Source: Enoplolaimus lenunculus (Eukaryota; Nematoda; Enoplea; Enoplida; Thoracostomopsidae). From it: 64,000 bases of DNA. This document shows, in pieces, positions 47,183 through 58,753 of the stretch (its first letter is position 1; each line of letters starts with the position of its first letter). The position numbers and the translations under genes are program-made. The stretch is from assembly GCA_030248215.1 (NCBI GenBank), contig JASANG010002037.1, forward strand, positions 246,805-310,804, given 5' to 3'. The notes beneath the pieces were generated by a model. The model did not search any database and was not told where the DNA came from. It was given only the letters and a program-made list of their open reading frames with translations.

Positions 47183-48228
47183 TTAAAATGCTAATCCTAA
47201 CAAAAGGCCAGACAAGCGACGTTCGGCATATGTTCGTTAGGTTTCTTCCACAATTAAACATTGCATTCATCACAGCTGTCTCCTGCTGTTGTTGATTCGG
47301 ATGCTGTGTCTTCGGTATACGACTGGCAACCACGTATTGTCTTATGTGTTCCAGCTGACAAAAAGCGTCCCACTGTTTCAGCTTGAACCCTCTTACGCTG
47401 GTTTCGTTTCCCACGTTCCTCACCGCCATTTGCTACCCTTTGGATGAACACAGAAACGCATAGGGGCAATATATTGTGCCTGAAATATCAGAAAACTTAA
47501 AACAGGGCACATTTACAGGCTGTCAAAATAACCTGTAGAAGTGCAACCAGTTTCTCGATAGCTAAGCTTGCTGGCAAAAATAATTATACGCGGTTAACCC
47601 CTTCCAACATCCTGGCCACTCGCTTGCCGTCATACAGACTTTCGCCAGCCTGAGTTGATTCGAACAAAATTTGTCTTTCATATAAGTTTCACTTGGTTGC
47701 TTTTGGCTTAAAATTAAATTTACAATTAATCCGCGACTCCTGAACAGAACACCGACAGATACAGAAGGCTGTGTTTGTGATTGTGGCCGCCTGTTCTTCA
47801 CACTTTGTATTGGATATTCTATATGATCAGCCACGTAAAGGACAGATTCAGAGCAAAGTTGTTGGCGTTAGGCCTTGAAGTTAGAGCTTAAACTTGGAAA
47901 TAAGGCTTAGGTAAAACATCCGTGCGCTCAACCTTTTTTGGTCGAAATGAGTCCTTAAAACATAAACTTGAATATCTTTCGGATCAAATTAGGTTCAGGT
48001 TAAAACTTAGCTTCGTGATTAGCATTCACCGAAAGTGGATAATCTCTCTTGATGACAAGAGTATGTTACTGAATAAGTTTTGTGTATGGAAGAATGTACC
48101 CACCGCGCGTTACTTTTGTGCATGGTTTCTTAGTAGCAATATTTACAAATCAAACCGAAGTTGATTCGTAGAGTTTGGTAAAAATGCAACGCCCGCTGTT
48201 AGATTTTTGCAAAAATATTATCGTTCTA
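47183..48228. other. Intron; family fragment at 48050-48110
   Basis: Apart from the possible minus-strand exon at 47254-47479, it holds a short piece of the 13-bp-junction family (AAGAGTATGTTACTGAATAA, then GGAAGAATGTACCC) at about 48055-48105 and an AAGCCT-type remnant near 47880. Confidence 0.4.
47254..47479 (-). CDS. Possible minus-strand terminal exon, unknown
   Basis: After an acceptor-like GATATTTCAG, a 75-codon frame ends in a TAA at 47254. It encodes LPLCVSVFIQRVANGGEERG, then a furin-like RNQRKR, then a Cys- and Thr-rich tail ending DSCDECNV. It abuts the Harbinger-like minisatellite element. A second frame over the same DNA is also open, so this may be chance. An upstream frame at 47562-47834 could feed it, but its donor is weak. 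Confidence 0.22.
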
Positions 48229-48815
48229 CTAGTAGTGACTTGAATAAGAGGGGGACTGATATTTATTTGGCCTTTTCAGACAGTTCCCCCTGTTACGGTT
48301 ACGGTCTGTTAGTTATTTTCAACCCGCCCTTCGCCACCCAGTGCTGGAGCATGCAGAAGTGGGGGCTCAAGCAAGACGCGCATTTTGAAACTTAGGTGGT
48401 TTTGTTTCAACCGGTTAGGGTGGGGGCCCCTTTAAGGATGGGCCTCCAAAATGGGTGTATCGGGGGTGGCTGCTCCGGTTCTGCCGCCACTCTTCGTTAC
48501 TGAAATATATCCGGTATTGCCAGTAACCGTTGAAAAGTTTTTTGTCTTGCATCAAAAGCTTGAGTGACAACGCAAGGTTATACTTTGGAATGTTATTTTC
48601 AAAACTTAAGTACGCTTTGAAATTTCAGACTCAACTTTATTTGGTCCTGGAGTCATTTATGCGATACAATTAGGGATAATTGACGTTTATGGACTCTAAT
48701 TAGGGTTTAGAGAATCTATCCGCTTACGGACTCTTATTAAAGATACGGACTCATATTGCTTGGGACTCAAAATGAGGACCCCTCCTCTTATTACCACCTC
48801 TTCGGGTCACTATAG
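48229..48815. mobile_element. mariner-like MITE with an insertion
   Basis: TA flanks at 48227-48228 and 48816-48817, with inverted tips CTAGTAGTGACTTGAATAAG and CTTCGGGTCACTATAG. At 587 bp it is longer than its relatives (438-446 bp). A segment at about 48390-48495 (TTTTGTTTCAACCGG to GGTTCTGCC) is a reversed copy of the element seen at 36715-36850. Confidence 0.65.
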
Positions 48816-49235
48816 TACACTGTTGTGTACACTGGCGGATTTAAGGGCGAGCATCCTGGCCTATGCCCCCACCTTGGATTTAAAATGAGATTTTGCGTCT
48901 ATGTTTAGGACTATCGGTTTGTAGTATTGTATTCCGATGGCCCCATAGCCTTTTAGAAATTTCTGGATCCACCACTGTTTAACTAAATGAGTCATCATCG
49001 ACTCTTGGTATCTGGGAACTGTTCTATAATTGAACTGATATATTCATATTACATATGGGAAAGCATGGAAATATATATATGTATACTTGCACGGTGCGTA
49101 TTTCGGGGTGACGTGCGAGTATTTAGTACCAGTGGGGCCAAAAACTTTCTGTGGAACCCAACATTGTTCTTAGCTGGTGGCCGTTGTGTCCCGCTACCCA
49201 TATTCCACTCATCTTTGCTTTGTATTCGAAGTTTC

Positions 49236-49428
49236 ATCCAATGTAAAGAACAGGGGCGGAACAGTATTATAAGCATATTATTAAGCCAAAGCCTAAGCCT
49301 AAGTTAAGCGTTAATCAGCATATTCCTAAGCCTAAGCCTAAGCGAAGCAAAAAAATTAGTCTAAAGCTTAAGCTTACTCTATTGTAGTCCCATAGAAAAA
49401 CTCTCCGATCCTGATCTTTACATGGACC
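49236..49428. mobile_element. hAT-like MITE with AAGCCT-rich core, copy C
   Basis: 193 bp. Ends ATCCAATGTAAAGAACAGGG and CTGATCTTTACATGGACC. Perfect 8-bp duplication GAAGTTTC at 49228-49235 and 49429-49436. Confidence 0.87.
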
Positions 49429-49672
49429 GAAGTTTCCAACAGTGCGAGTTATGAAATACGACGGTATGTTTATATTCTTGTCCGTGGTTTATAGTTTAGT
49501 AAACGTCGTACCTTGGGATTTAATTATTGCTTTGGCAGAAAGTTTTTGCGTTAATATTAAATTTGATCCGTATATACAATATGTGATCTATTACTGCTTG
49601 CTTATTTCATTTCTTGCTTAAGTTTTGTAGGTAAACAGTAAAAAAATTACACACTGAATGTTGTTTTATTAA

Positions 49673-49979
49673 GAGTGGATGATGGATACTTCAACAAGAG
49701 TATGCAACTGGGAACATTTTGTGTAGGAAAGAATGCTCTCGACAAGCGTTGCCTTTTTGGTTGCCCCCTCTTATTTAGAACGGGGAACAAACTGATGTAA
49801 AGCCATTGCACTTTATGTATCCGGCTTCAAAAATACTCCCCTTACAATTTAATTTGGGGTGACAGCGACCCCACCTCTAAATTAAGGGGGTCGACCAGAT
49901 ACGCAACGCCCGGTGATACAATTTGTACTATGCGGAACTCCAAGAGTTGCTCAATCGTGTTATAAATTATCATGCGTTC
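49673..49979. mobile_element. 13-bp-junction MITE, first of a tandem pair
   Basis: The left end GAGTGGATGATGG follows TTTTATTAA. The right end ATCATGCGTTC is followed by the 13-mer TTGATAATATCAA (49980-49992), then the next copy. It contains the characteristic GGTGATACAATTTGTAC and GTTGCTCAATCGTG right-arm features. Confidence 0.6.
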
Positions 49980-49992
49980 TTGATAATATCAA

Positions 49993-50331
49993 GAGTGGAT
50001 CATGCATACGTCAACAAGAGTATGCAACTGGGTACATTCTGTGTAGAAAAAATATACCCGGTACGCGTTGCATTTTGGCATACCACGCCCTCCTTACTTG
50101 GATGGGAGGTCAAAATTTTCAGTAAACATTATAAATACGTTGCATTTACACATGCTCATATTTCGTTTATATTCTTAAATGATCAAGCAATATACTGTGC
50201 ATTAAAGCTGAAATCGACCCCCCTCCCTAAACAAGGGGGGTAGGAAGCCACAACACCAAACTAGCGCAGAAACATAAAACCACACCCCCCCCCCACCCCC
50301 TCCCACACCCACGATTAAGGATCATCCACTC
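49993..50331. mobile_element. 13-bp-junction MITE, second of a tandem pair
   Basis: It starts GAGTGGATCATGCATACG and ends ATCATCCACTC, followed by the 13-mer TTAATAATATTAA (50332-50344). A C-rich simple run lies near 50285-50312. The left half is very similar to the 2588-2898 copy (AAGAGTATGCAACTGGGTAC). Confidence 0.62.
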
Positions 50332-51029
50332 TTAATAATATTAAGTCTATTTTTTCTTAATTTTTTGGCTCTTTCTAATTTATATCCAAACCCCTGAAAT
50401 GTACTATGAAAGTTTTCAGTTAATTTTGCGTAAAAACAACCGGGAATTTCAGTACTTTGTGCTTAACAAAAAGGAATAATTTACCTGCTGGGCGATAATC
50501 TCTTACATTTCGTATTTATACACATATATTTTAGTAATTCGCATTTTTTAAAATGTCTTTTCAGTTCAATTAATGAATTTTCAATAGAATTACACGCATT
50601 TATTTGTATTGAATATCACACAGTAAAGGATATAACGTCATTTAACGAGGGAACATGCGATCAAATACGCGTATGTCATTTTTAGCGCCCAGCAGATGAA
50701 CCAAACGTTTCAATTTTAGTTGTTTTTGGAATTTTTGCACCTTTGTATCCCTATCCTGGCTTTTAGAGCCTTCTGGCATGGTTTTTAAATTTCAAATGTT
50801 CGAATGTATAGTTTTAGCCAAATTTGTTGCACGTATAATTAGTAATTGATATAAATGCAAACAAAAGACATTTAATACTTGGCTTCGTTTTGCAAATTTT
50901 AGCTTTTTTAGAAAGAACCTGAAGTATATCGCTAATAGCTTGGATTCAGTAGTCGTATATGGGTGGGTACCGGGGGTGAGAGAAGAATGTGTTGCACCCA
51001 CCCAAATTTTTTCAACAATCGCACAGTAA

Positions 51030-51165
51030 GGGTTGTGCTATACTCGTTATTGACGTCCGGCGCCGTCCGTCACCGTGCGGTATCGTATGCAAATAAACTC
51101 GCGTACGATAACGTATGGTAATGGACGGTGGTGGACAGCGCCGGACGTCAAGTATAGCGCAAACC
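51030..51165. mobile_element. Harbinger-like MITE, short clean copy
   Basis: 136 bp. TAA at 51027-51029 and 51166-51168. Ends GGGTTGTGCTATAC and GTATAGCGCAAACC. Subterminal TTGACGTCCGGCGCCGTCCG and its inverse. This is the best guide to the unexpanded form of 46123-47182. Confidence 0.88.
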
Positions 51166-51492
51166 TAAAGGGCGCTGTTACCCATTTTACTAGAAACCTA
51201 CTGGATTTTAGAGTTCAAAATATTTTCTCATTGCAGTGCCTTGGCTCGCAAAATATCTTTGAGTTCAGCTTACATCTGTAAAATGCTGGTTACGCTGGTT
51301 CGGTAAAATAGATACTTTTTTCAAAATAGACACTTTTTGGCAATGAATAAATCTATTGCAAACGTCATAACCTATATTCATCTGAAAACCCACATTTGAT
51401 GAGAAGATTTACATAAAGTTCGACTCTCTTGGATTGAACTCCTGTCTACAGCTGTGGACTTTAGTTAACCAATAACTGGGATATCCCTGTAT

Positions 51493-51513
51493 TATTATTA
51501 TTATTATCAAAAA
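51493..51513. repeat. (ATT)n microsatellite
   Basis: A short run of ATT triplets in intron sequence. Confidence 0.8.
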
Positions 51514-51697
51514 TATCATTCAATCTCATATCAGACTAATTTAATCTGTTTTTAGAACCCACAACTTGCTGTTGTATTGATGGTTTTATGGCATTCTGAA
51601 TAGCATTTTTTAGTATTTTGTTGCTTAATAATTCATGCTCATCAGAAACAGTGTTGTATATATCTTTTATTTACTGTAATTCGAGAGTGTGTATGTA

Positions 51698-52001
51698 GTA
51701 TATGTCGTAACCCAAGCCATAATTCAGCCCAATTCTGAAATTGGGCTGGTCAAATGCCAAACTGGGCTAGTCCAGCTCGGAAGTACGACATGGGCTAGCC
51801 CACGGTGTAATTCTTTCTCTGCTACAGATGCGCACCTTATGATTGGTTACTACCTTAAAGCTGATGCGAATTCTCGTCAATCAGAAAACGCAAAGCTTTA
51901 CCAGATATGATTCTGCCTTGGGCTAGCCCAAGTCATAATCCCGCTTTGGACTAGCCCAATTCGGAACTGGGCTAAATTACGACTTGGGCTACGTCATATA
52001 C
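51698..52001. mobile_element. Snap-back MITE built of GGGCTA/TAGCCC words
   Basis: The ends GTATATGTCGTAACCCAAGC and GCTACGTCATATAC are inverted. Both arms repeat AGCCCAATT..AATTGGGCT and GGGCTAGTCC, so they can fold in several registers. The layout resembles the GGCCAAT element at 7710-7999. No sure target duplication. Confidence 0.6.
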
Positions 52002-52052
52002 ACGGTGATTTTCTTAAAAGTTTTTAAATCAAGTGATAATTTAACCATTTAA

Positions 52053-52672
52053 CCCATAGAGTATACTACGAGCAACTACATACAAGTAATATATATGAGC
52101 AACACAGACACTGTGAACAGTGTTTAATAATTCTAACATATATGTGCAGTGCAAAATCTCTATAAGAATCTGAAGCCCCCTCGGCCTTGAGCGTCAAGCT
52201 CCTATAGCTGAGTGAACATCGTAAACGTCTCCCGCCCGAGAGATTGGATATCGAATCTTTACCTTGAAAGTAGTGGTCGATCCAGGATTTCAAAATGGGG
52301 GAGTGGCAAAATTTCACAGGTAATAAACTCGTTTTTGACCATATCCCCATTTTGAGTCCCAATAATAGGAGTCCGTATCCCTAGTAAGAGTCTGTAAGCG
52401 GTTAGAGTCCTTAAACCCTTGTTAGTGTCCATAAATGTCTATTATCCCGGATTGTAGCGCATAAATGACTCCAGGGCCAAATAAAGGTGAGTTCGAAACT
52501 TTAAAACTATTGTGTATAAAACAGAGAAATAAACAGCATAGAACAGCACTTGACACTATATAATTTTTGTCGAGATGTTGTTGGGGGGCATGGCCGGGGT
52601 GGCCCCCCATGGATCCGCCATTGCTTGAAAGTGCTTCTGATATGAAAGTGAAAATATTCATGTGGAAAAGGG
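52053..52672. mobile_element. piggyBac-like MITE with tRNA-like module, carrying a nested hAT-like MITE
   Basis: TTAA flanks at 52049-52052 and 52673-52676. It begins CCCATAGAGTATACTACGAG and ends ATTCATGTGGAAAAGGG. The tRNA-like part lies at about 52175-52262 (AGCTGAGTGAACATCGTAAA, B-box-like GGATATCGAATCT). It is interrupted by the hAT-like element 52271-52623. Without that, its length would match the 243-259-bp relatives. Confidence 0.8.
52271..52623. mobile_element. hAT-like MITE (CAGTGGCGGATCC type) nested in the piggyBac-like MITE
   Basis: Ends TAGTGGTCGATCCAGGATTT and CCATGGATCCGCCATTG. Perfect 8-bp duplication CTTGAAAG at 52263-52270 and 52624-52631. Compared with 14768-14936 it has an extra segment at about 52342-52556. 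That segment matches the interior of the mariner-like MITE (TTTTGAGTCCCAATAATAGG), giving three levels of nesting. Confidence 0.85.
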
Positions 52673-52752
52673 TTAAAAAATTCTAATTTTGAAAGAGTTT
52701 TCTTTAAATCCTGACTAAGCCATATTTCAACGACACAGGACGTAACCCAACA

Positions 52753-52916
52753 GGCCCGTAACCAGCTCACTTTACTATTATTTCCTTAAACTTTTTCAGA
52801 AGCGGCATACAAGGGATTTCGTTGACTAACAAGCAAAGTTGAAAGCTTTCTAGGGGTGCTAAAATTCTCCCACGAGTGGCTGAGTCCCACCTCTGCGTTC
52901 TCTTTGGCTACAGACC
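52753..52916. mobile_element. GGCCCGTAGCC-type hAT-like MITE, second copy
   Basis: The left end GGCCCGTAACCAGCTCAC and the right end TTTGGCTACAGACC are inverted. The body is colinear with 4409-4572 (GGGATTTCGTTGACTAACAA, GGGGTGCTAAAATT). No clean target duplication. Confidence 0.55.
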
Positions 52917-55196
52917 CGTAGCCGAAACAACGCATGCTAAATGGACGCGAAAAATATTTTAGGCTGTTCTCATTGGTCATTTACATGACTTCCAACCAGG
53001 GCCATAACTTTTTACAGGATGATGTAAAAAAATTCTGACAGCGCTGAGACGGGCCCCCCTGATCCACCTTGCTTACAACTTATACTCACTAATGGTAATG
53101 TCTGTTGAACTGATTTCAATCAAAACAATTAGCCAACATTTAGTGAGCAAAGGCTTAATTATGCAATGCGTACGACCCCGCTGTGCTACATTTTCCAATT
53201 TCAAATATGGTAAAAAAGTTTTTGTTTGCAAATCAACTCAGTCAAAGAGAGAGAGAGTCCCTGTACGACTAGAGACTTAACGACTTTGATACTTAGGCTT
53301 AGGCTTTTACTCAATGCACAAGCCCCCGGTAGTTAGCTCGACCCGGAAAGTGCCCCACTCTAATTGGTATCCGTTAAACCAATATTCGTTTATGGAAATT
53401 GCTATTTTTACATATCAGATGCACCACTGACTGGGAACCCAGGATTTGTCTAAAAACGACATTTTCAGCAAAATCTTTTAACTTTTATTTTTAAATTTTA
53501 CAACAAATTTAAAATATTTCAAAACAGCCGTTCGTCTTGACAACAACATCGAAATTGTGAACGGATCTTTTATGGCGTAGTTTAGGTGTTAAGGGCATTA
53601 GCAAAAAGACTGAAACTTGACAGGCACCCGGAACTCTTACGAGGGGTATGAATATCTAATAACAGCGTTGTATCTTAAAGAGCCAATCAGAATGGGGTTA
53701 AGCAGAATTTGAGCGGCAGGACACAACAGTCATTGCTCGTTGACTCTTAGTCAGCTCAACATGGCGGTGAAAACTTCTCAGATGATCATTCGGGCATTCC
53801 ACATCACTTATCGCCACGGTTAAAACTTTTCTGAGTCAACATTTTTTGAACGGAGGAATATGAAATACTGTCCCCTCTGGCAATGGCATCGTACTCTATT
53901 TTGCGCACGCCAAGGTTACCATGAAGTAGCATTCGTTTAGATAATACATCTTTAGCAAACTTGCTTATTCCTTCTTATAGATTAGCGGAACCATCAGATG
54001 TCAATCAAAGTGACAAATGATTTCTGTTAACTTTTTGTTGACGTGAGCCCTGAGAAATGGCCCCCTTCGGCTTTAAACGGTACATGGTAATTTTAGTGCG
54101 TACGGATACCTTGAGAGAGGCTAACGGGGGAATGACCCCTTCTGTCGGATGAAGTAGGTATTGTGTTTATTGAATAATCGATAATGATTGGCTGAATCTA
54201 TTTTAAGACCCAAAATTTAGTGGTTGTTTTTCTATGTTGGCTCACACCAGTCCACGTCTCTGAGTGCGTCACTGCTGTTAGGTTTAATTTGGTCTATCAT
54301 TTGGCTTTGATGTATAGCTTGAGCAGTTCGTGTCTTAATGTGCAGTAACATCAGTTATGTGGTTGGTTTAGTACCCTGTTATGCAACGGTGTGGTTGCAA
54401 GCTGAAATTGATAAATCGACTTTGATTTGCTTCAGAATTTTATTTATTTTTCATGGCGTTTAATCTTCCATCAGGACGCGGACAGTCGGTTTCAGGCCAC
54501 CTGAATGGCAACATCGTAGTGGCAGATTCAGGTTTTTTTCGGTGGCCGGCGGTGTGTTTTGAAAGTTTACAGTTTGCGACTCGCGTTCAACTAACGATAT
54601 GATTTTGAAGTCGAGTTGTATTTGGGCGATATTTTTCTACCGTTTCACCAGAAAACAAAATATATTGAAAGCTTCAGTTGAACCATTTTGTTTGCACAAT
54701 TGCCATCGCAGCATGGTCGGTGTCGGATACGGAGTGGGAAATGGGTAAGGATTGTTTAAACGACTCGCGCTTTACCCACGCAAACAAGAATTTATAACCC
54801 GCGGGTATACCCGCGCCTGTAATTATTTACCCGACCAGCGTTTACCCGCGGGTACTGTCCGACTCTGGTCGGATATTTGCCACCGTAACATAACTCAACC
54901 GTAACGTCGGCTGGCCGATGAATAAACAGTAAGATTATTTCAGTAGGTTCCGAGCTTTAAAATAGTTTACCCGTTCAGGTAACGAAAAAAGATACTTCAC
55001 TTGCTGGAATATAACAAATTCACCTTCAAGCCATGGTTCAGATTCAAAAGGGCAGATGTTAGTTTAAACGTCTTTTGCGAGCAAAGTACAACAAACGAGA
55101 ACGCTTTTTCCGACCCAGTAGATTATTCTAAAACCCGTATAAGTACGACTTTTTTCGCGTTTGGAACGAATTTTAGACGGATAATATCAATTGAGC
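52917..55196. other. Intron, nothing firm
   Basis: AT-rich with a short GAGAGA run near 53255 and ACCCGCGGGT palindromes near 54800-54855 that may be arms of a further element. I could not define its ends. No gene recognised. Confidence 0.4.
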
Positions 55197-55350
55197 TGCC
55201 CACGTATAGAACAGGGCCGGATCGTTTTCCGAAGGGGCTATAATAGAGTCAGTTTAAGCTTTAGACTATATTTTTGCTTAGGCTTAGGCTTCGGCTTAGG
55301 CTTAGGAATATGCTTATACTACTGTTCCGGCCCTGTTCTATATATGGGCC
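55197..55350. mobile_element. hAT-like MITE with AAGCCT-rich core, copy D (reversed)
   Basis: 154 bp. Ends TGCCCACGTATAGAACAGGG and CCCTGTTCTATATATGGGCC. Perfect 8-bp duplication AATTGAGC at 55189-55196 and 55351-55358 (extended by TG). The GGCTTAGGCTT core shows opposite orientation to copies A-C. Confidence 0.85.
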
Positions 55351-55891
55351 AATTGAGCTGTTGAAAACATCCGTGGTATTGGAACTTTTATTATCAAACA
55401 CTTTATCAAGTTTGGTGGGTCTCAGATTTCATTGGTCGACCTCAAATTGCAGAATTTGCTCACTCTCTCTGTCTCCCGCTGTGTTCTTTCGCTATGTCTT
55501 CAAACCAGATCGTTGAATCTGGCAAAGGCAAAGTCATTGCGATTGAACTTTTGTGTTTGTCATTAGTGAGCGAAAGTTTCTCAACAGGGACGCAGCAACG
55601 ATTTCATTTCGGAAGGGGAACTGTGATTTTAAGTTGTTTCCAGCGATCTTATGGAGTATAAAAAATTATTTACTACAGAACAATGTTCTATATCCTGTAA
55701 AAGTGCGTTTATTCGAATGTTTCCAAAATATTCGGAGGGTATGCCTTTCTATCCCACCTTTGTATGCGCCCATGATTCGGATAGGATAAGTTTTGTTCGT
55801 TTCTTGGTTCTGGGGAACGTTTTTTAGGCTCCACTGTCGTAATGGTATGGTCATTTAGATTTAATAAAGTCAATGAAATCTTGTGGGCCTA

Positions 55892-56329
55892 CTGTAGCGG
55901 CCCGAATAAGAGGTGGGTAATAAAGGGGGTCCCCATTTTGAGTCCCAATCAATAGTGTTCCGTATCCCTAATAAGTGTTCGTAAGCGGATAGAGTCCCTA
56001 AGCCCTAATTACAGTCCATAAGTGTCAATTATCCCTAGTTGTAGCGCATAAATGACTCTAGGACATATAAAGTTGAGTTTGAAACCTCAAAGCGTAATTA
56101 AATTTTGAAAGTAACGTTCCAAAATATTACCTTGCATTATCGCTCAAGCTTTTAATACAAGACAAATAAACGTTTAATTCAACGGATATATGCAATACCG
56201 GATATACATCATTAACGCAGGGTGGCGGAGGGCGGGTTAAAAATAAATAATAGTCCGTAACGGAATAACAGGGGGTACGCTCTGGAGATGTCAAATAAAT
56301 ATCAGCCCCCCTTATTCGGGTCACTACAG
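55892..56329. mobile_element. mariner-like MITE, best copy
   Basis: 438 bp between TA dinucleotides (55890-55891 and 56330-56331). Inverted tips CTGTAGCGGCCCGAATAAG and CTTATTCGGGTCACTACAG. It is colinear with 33168-33613 and 48229-48815 in reversed order. Confidence 0.85.
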
Positions 56330-56823
56330 TACGTCATAGTGCCGGAGTGTGTTCAACACCTATCACCAGATAATAAAGGGTTCTTTAAATTCACAATCCT
56401 CTGACTCAGGCCAGCAGCCTGCCAGTATGTCAGTTTGCTCAAAGAAACTATTTTTATGTTGGAGTCGTCATTTTCTAAGTACTTAAAGCTGATAAAACAT
56501 TTTTAGAGAAGGATCAACTTGTCATAATTCGGGTTCATCCCCCTGATCCCCAGTATCGTAATTGAAGTTGTTGAAAAAGATGCTTAATTTTGAAACCTCG
56601 GATTCGCTGGTTCCCACACTCAAAGGGCTATTTTTATTCGGTCATAGGTGCTGTACGCATTTGAGAACTACGATTTTGGGTAATGTTGAAAGGTGTGAAC
56701 TGTCGTGTTGCATGGATTTAGAACTGAGGTCTGGAATATTTAGTAGCCGCTTTCCGTATAATTTTTTATCTGAATTTTAGTCTTGACGGACTTAATTGGA
56801 AAATTTTCAGTTACTGTCGTTAA

Positions 56824-57066
56824 CGCTTTCTCGTATGGAGTGTACTATGAGCAACTAATTGCAAATTGCGCATATGCAATAAATACACAATACTTTGTGT
56901 TAAACTATTAATATACGTAACGTGTAGGGTATAGTACATCCAGATGAAGGCACGAGTGTCAAACTCCTATCGGGCAGTGGTATTGGTGAACGCCTTGCGC
57001 CGGAAAGACCGAGATTCCAATTGGAAATAAATGCTGCTTAAATGCGAAATATTCATAAGAAAAGGG
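56824..57066. mobile_element. piggyBac-like MITE with tRNA-like module, third copy
   Basis: TTAA at 56820-56823 and 57067-57070. It begins CGCTTTCTCGTATGGAGTGT and ends ATTCATAAGAAAAGGG. The tRNA-like part at about 56950-57025 is eroded but aligned with the other two copies. Confidence 0.72.
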
Positions 57067-57070
57067 TTAA

Positions 57071-58713
57071 GGTCGGTGTATGTACAGGATCGACCCTTAA
57101 TGGCTTGAATACTTATAAGAACATAAGAATTTAGTGTTTATACATCTTTTCAGCAACAAATAAAGTTTCAGTACGACACTATTGATAAAATACTTATCGT
57201 CAGTTGATGATAAATCTTGTAACTTTTGAACCACAGAAACTAAATTTTTAAACTGAATTCGAATTTCGAACTGTACTCAACTGTGTATTATATCAAATCT
57301 GTTGTTGTAAAACAGTTTTGATTTCCTTTTTGAAAATATTATTGTCCCCAAAAATGGTGATCTGACTACAGGTTTTTAAGAACTATAAATTATCAGAACT
57401 AACGTCATCTGTCAATTTTTAATACTTTACATACAGTAACACAGCGTATATTTTGGCACAACTGTCCCCTAAGATAAGTCTCCACCATTTCTGGGTTTAT
57501 CAGATCCGGAGCCAGAGGATTTCAGTTCGAATGGGTGTAATATCATGTAAGAGAAAGTGTTTTGACGTTTAAAATTCAAAAGATTATTCTAAAACCTGTT
57601 GAATTCGATTTTCTCACGTTTCCAGAATTATTTCAAAATGGGATAAAACTCCTCTGTCCCTCCATTTGAATACGTGCCTGCCTGGTTCAGGGTGTGTTTG
57701 CTTCCAAAATCTGAATGTTGTTAGCAATATTATTTAATCAACCACACTTCGTTGATTACGTACCCAGCGAATGCGAGTAACTGTGTGTGGACCCAAAGGA
57801 ATTGTGATGTGTCGCCCCTCGAATGCGATCCTAATTACACAATGTCAGTAGCATGAGCCAATGAAAAAAAACTGTGATTTTAAAAGTTTTACCAGAACTA
57901 TTTTTTGATCAAACTTGACAAATGTGTGGCGTTTGGGTTCAAGACCAAAGGCAGAAAACAACGCCAACATCTGCAAGAAAACTTCTGATCGTTGTTTGAA
58001 AAAGCTTAGAAGTCGCTATTTAAAATACTGTGTGCCCCCTCTGAACTCGTTTGCCCCCTCTGAAAAGATTAATCTACAGTGAACACCCCACCCCCAAGTT
58101 AAAGCGACTTTATCATAAATCATGTGGAATTTGCATTCTACAGAATTGTTTGACTGACTGAAATTTGCTGCCTAAAGTTGTCTTAAAAGATTGGTAGGAA
58201 GGATTTACCGGATATTCGTTTGGTAACAATTCAAAGGTTTTATTAAAATTTTGAAGCAATATAATGGCTGGGTTTCATTTGATGTTTAACAAAGTCGGAA
58301 AGACAACTTACTTATAAATCAGATCCATAGCCAGAGGGCTCTAGGGAGCTAAAAACTTTACCACTCTAAACATGTTTGGCCCATTGTAAAGAACATAGGC
58401 GAAACGTATAGAGTAACCTTAAGCCGAATAGTGTTTGCTTAGTCTGAGATATAAGCTCGGCCAAAAGTTTGAACCTCATTTATATGACATCTGATTCTTT
58501 TACATTTCCTTCCTGGACCTTTTTCAGCACTTCATAGTAAATTGAGTTGACCAATGGCCGGCATTGAATTTGTGTCGCCTCATTTATAAAGAACCATACA
58601 TAAGAAGAATGTCGCAGACCTTTAAGTATGCAAATATGTTATAAATATTTTCTACGGAAGTTGTCTAAAAATTTAGAAATTAATATATTTTAACACGCAA
58701 CATTTTCAAAAAC
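57071..58713. other. Upstream region of exon 1c, MITE tip at 58379
   Basis: AT-rich. At about 58379-58440 is the left end of an AAGCCT-core hAT-like MITE (GGCCCATTGTAAAGAACATA) without a right end. I see no coding exon. Confidence 0.45.
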
Positions 58714-58722
58714 TATAAAAAA
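58714..58722 (+). promoter_or_regulatory. TATA-like box before exon 1c
   Basis: TATAAAAAA lies about 32-40 nt upstream of the ATG at 58754. If used, the transcript leader would be very short (about 10 nt). In AT-rich DNA such a match can be chance. Confidence 0.25.
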
Positions 58723-58753
58723 TTCTATTTGTCTGCAATACATCTCGACATAT

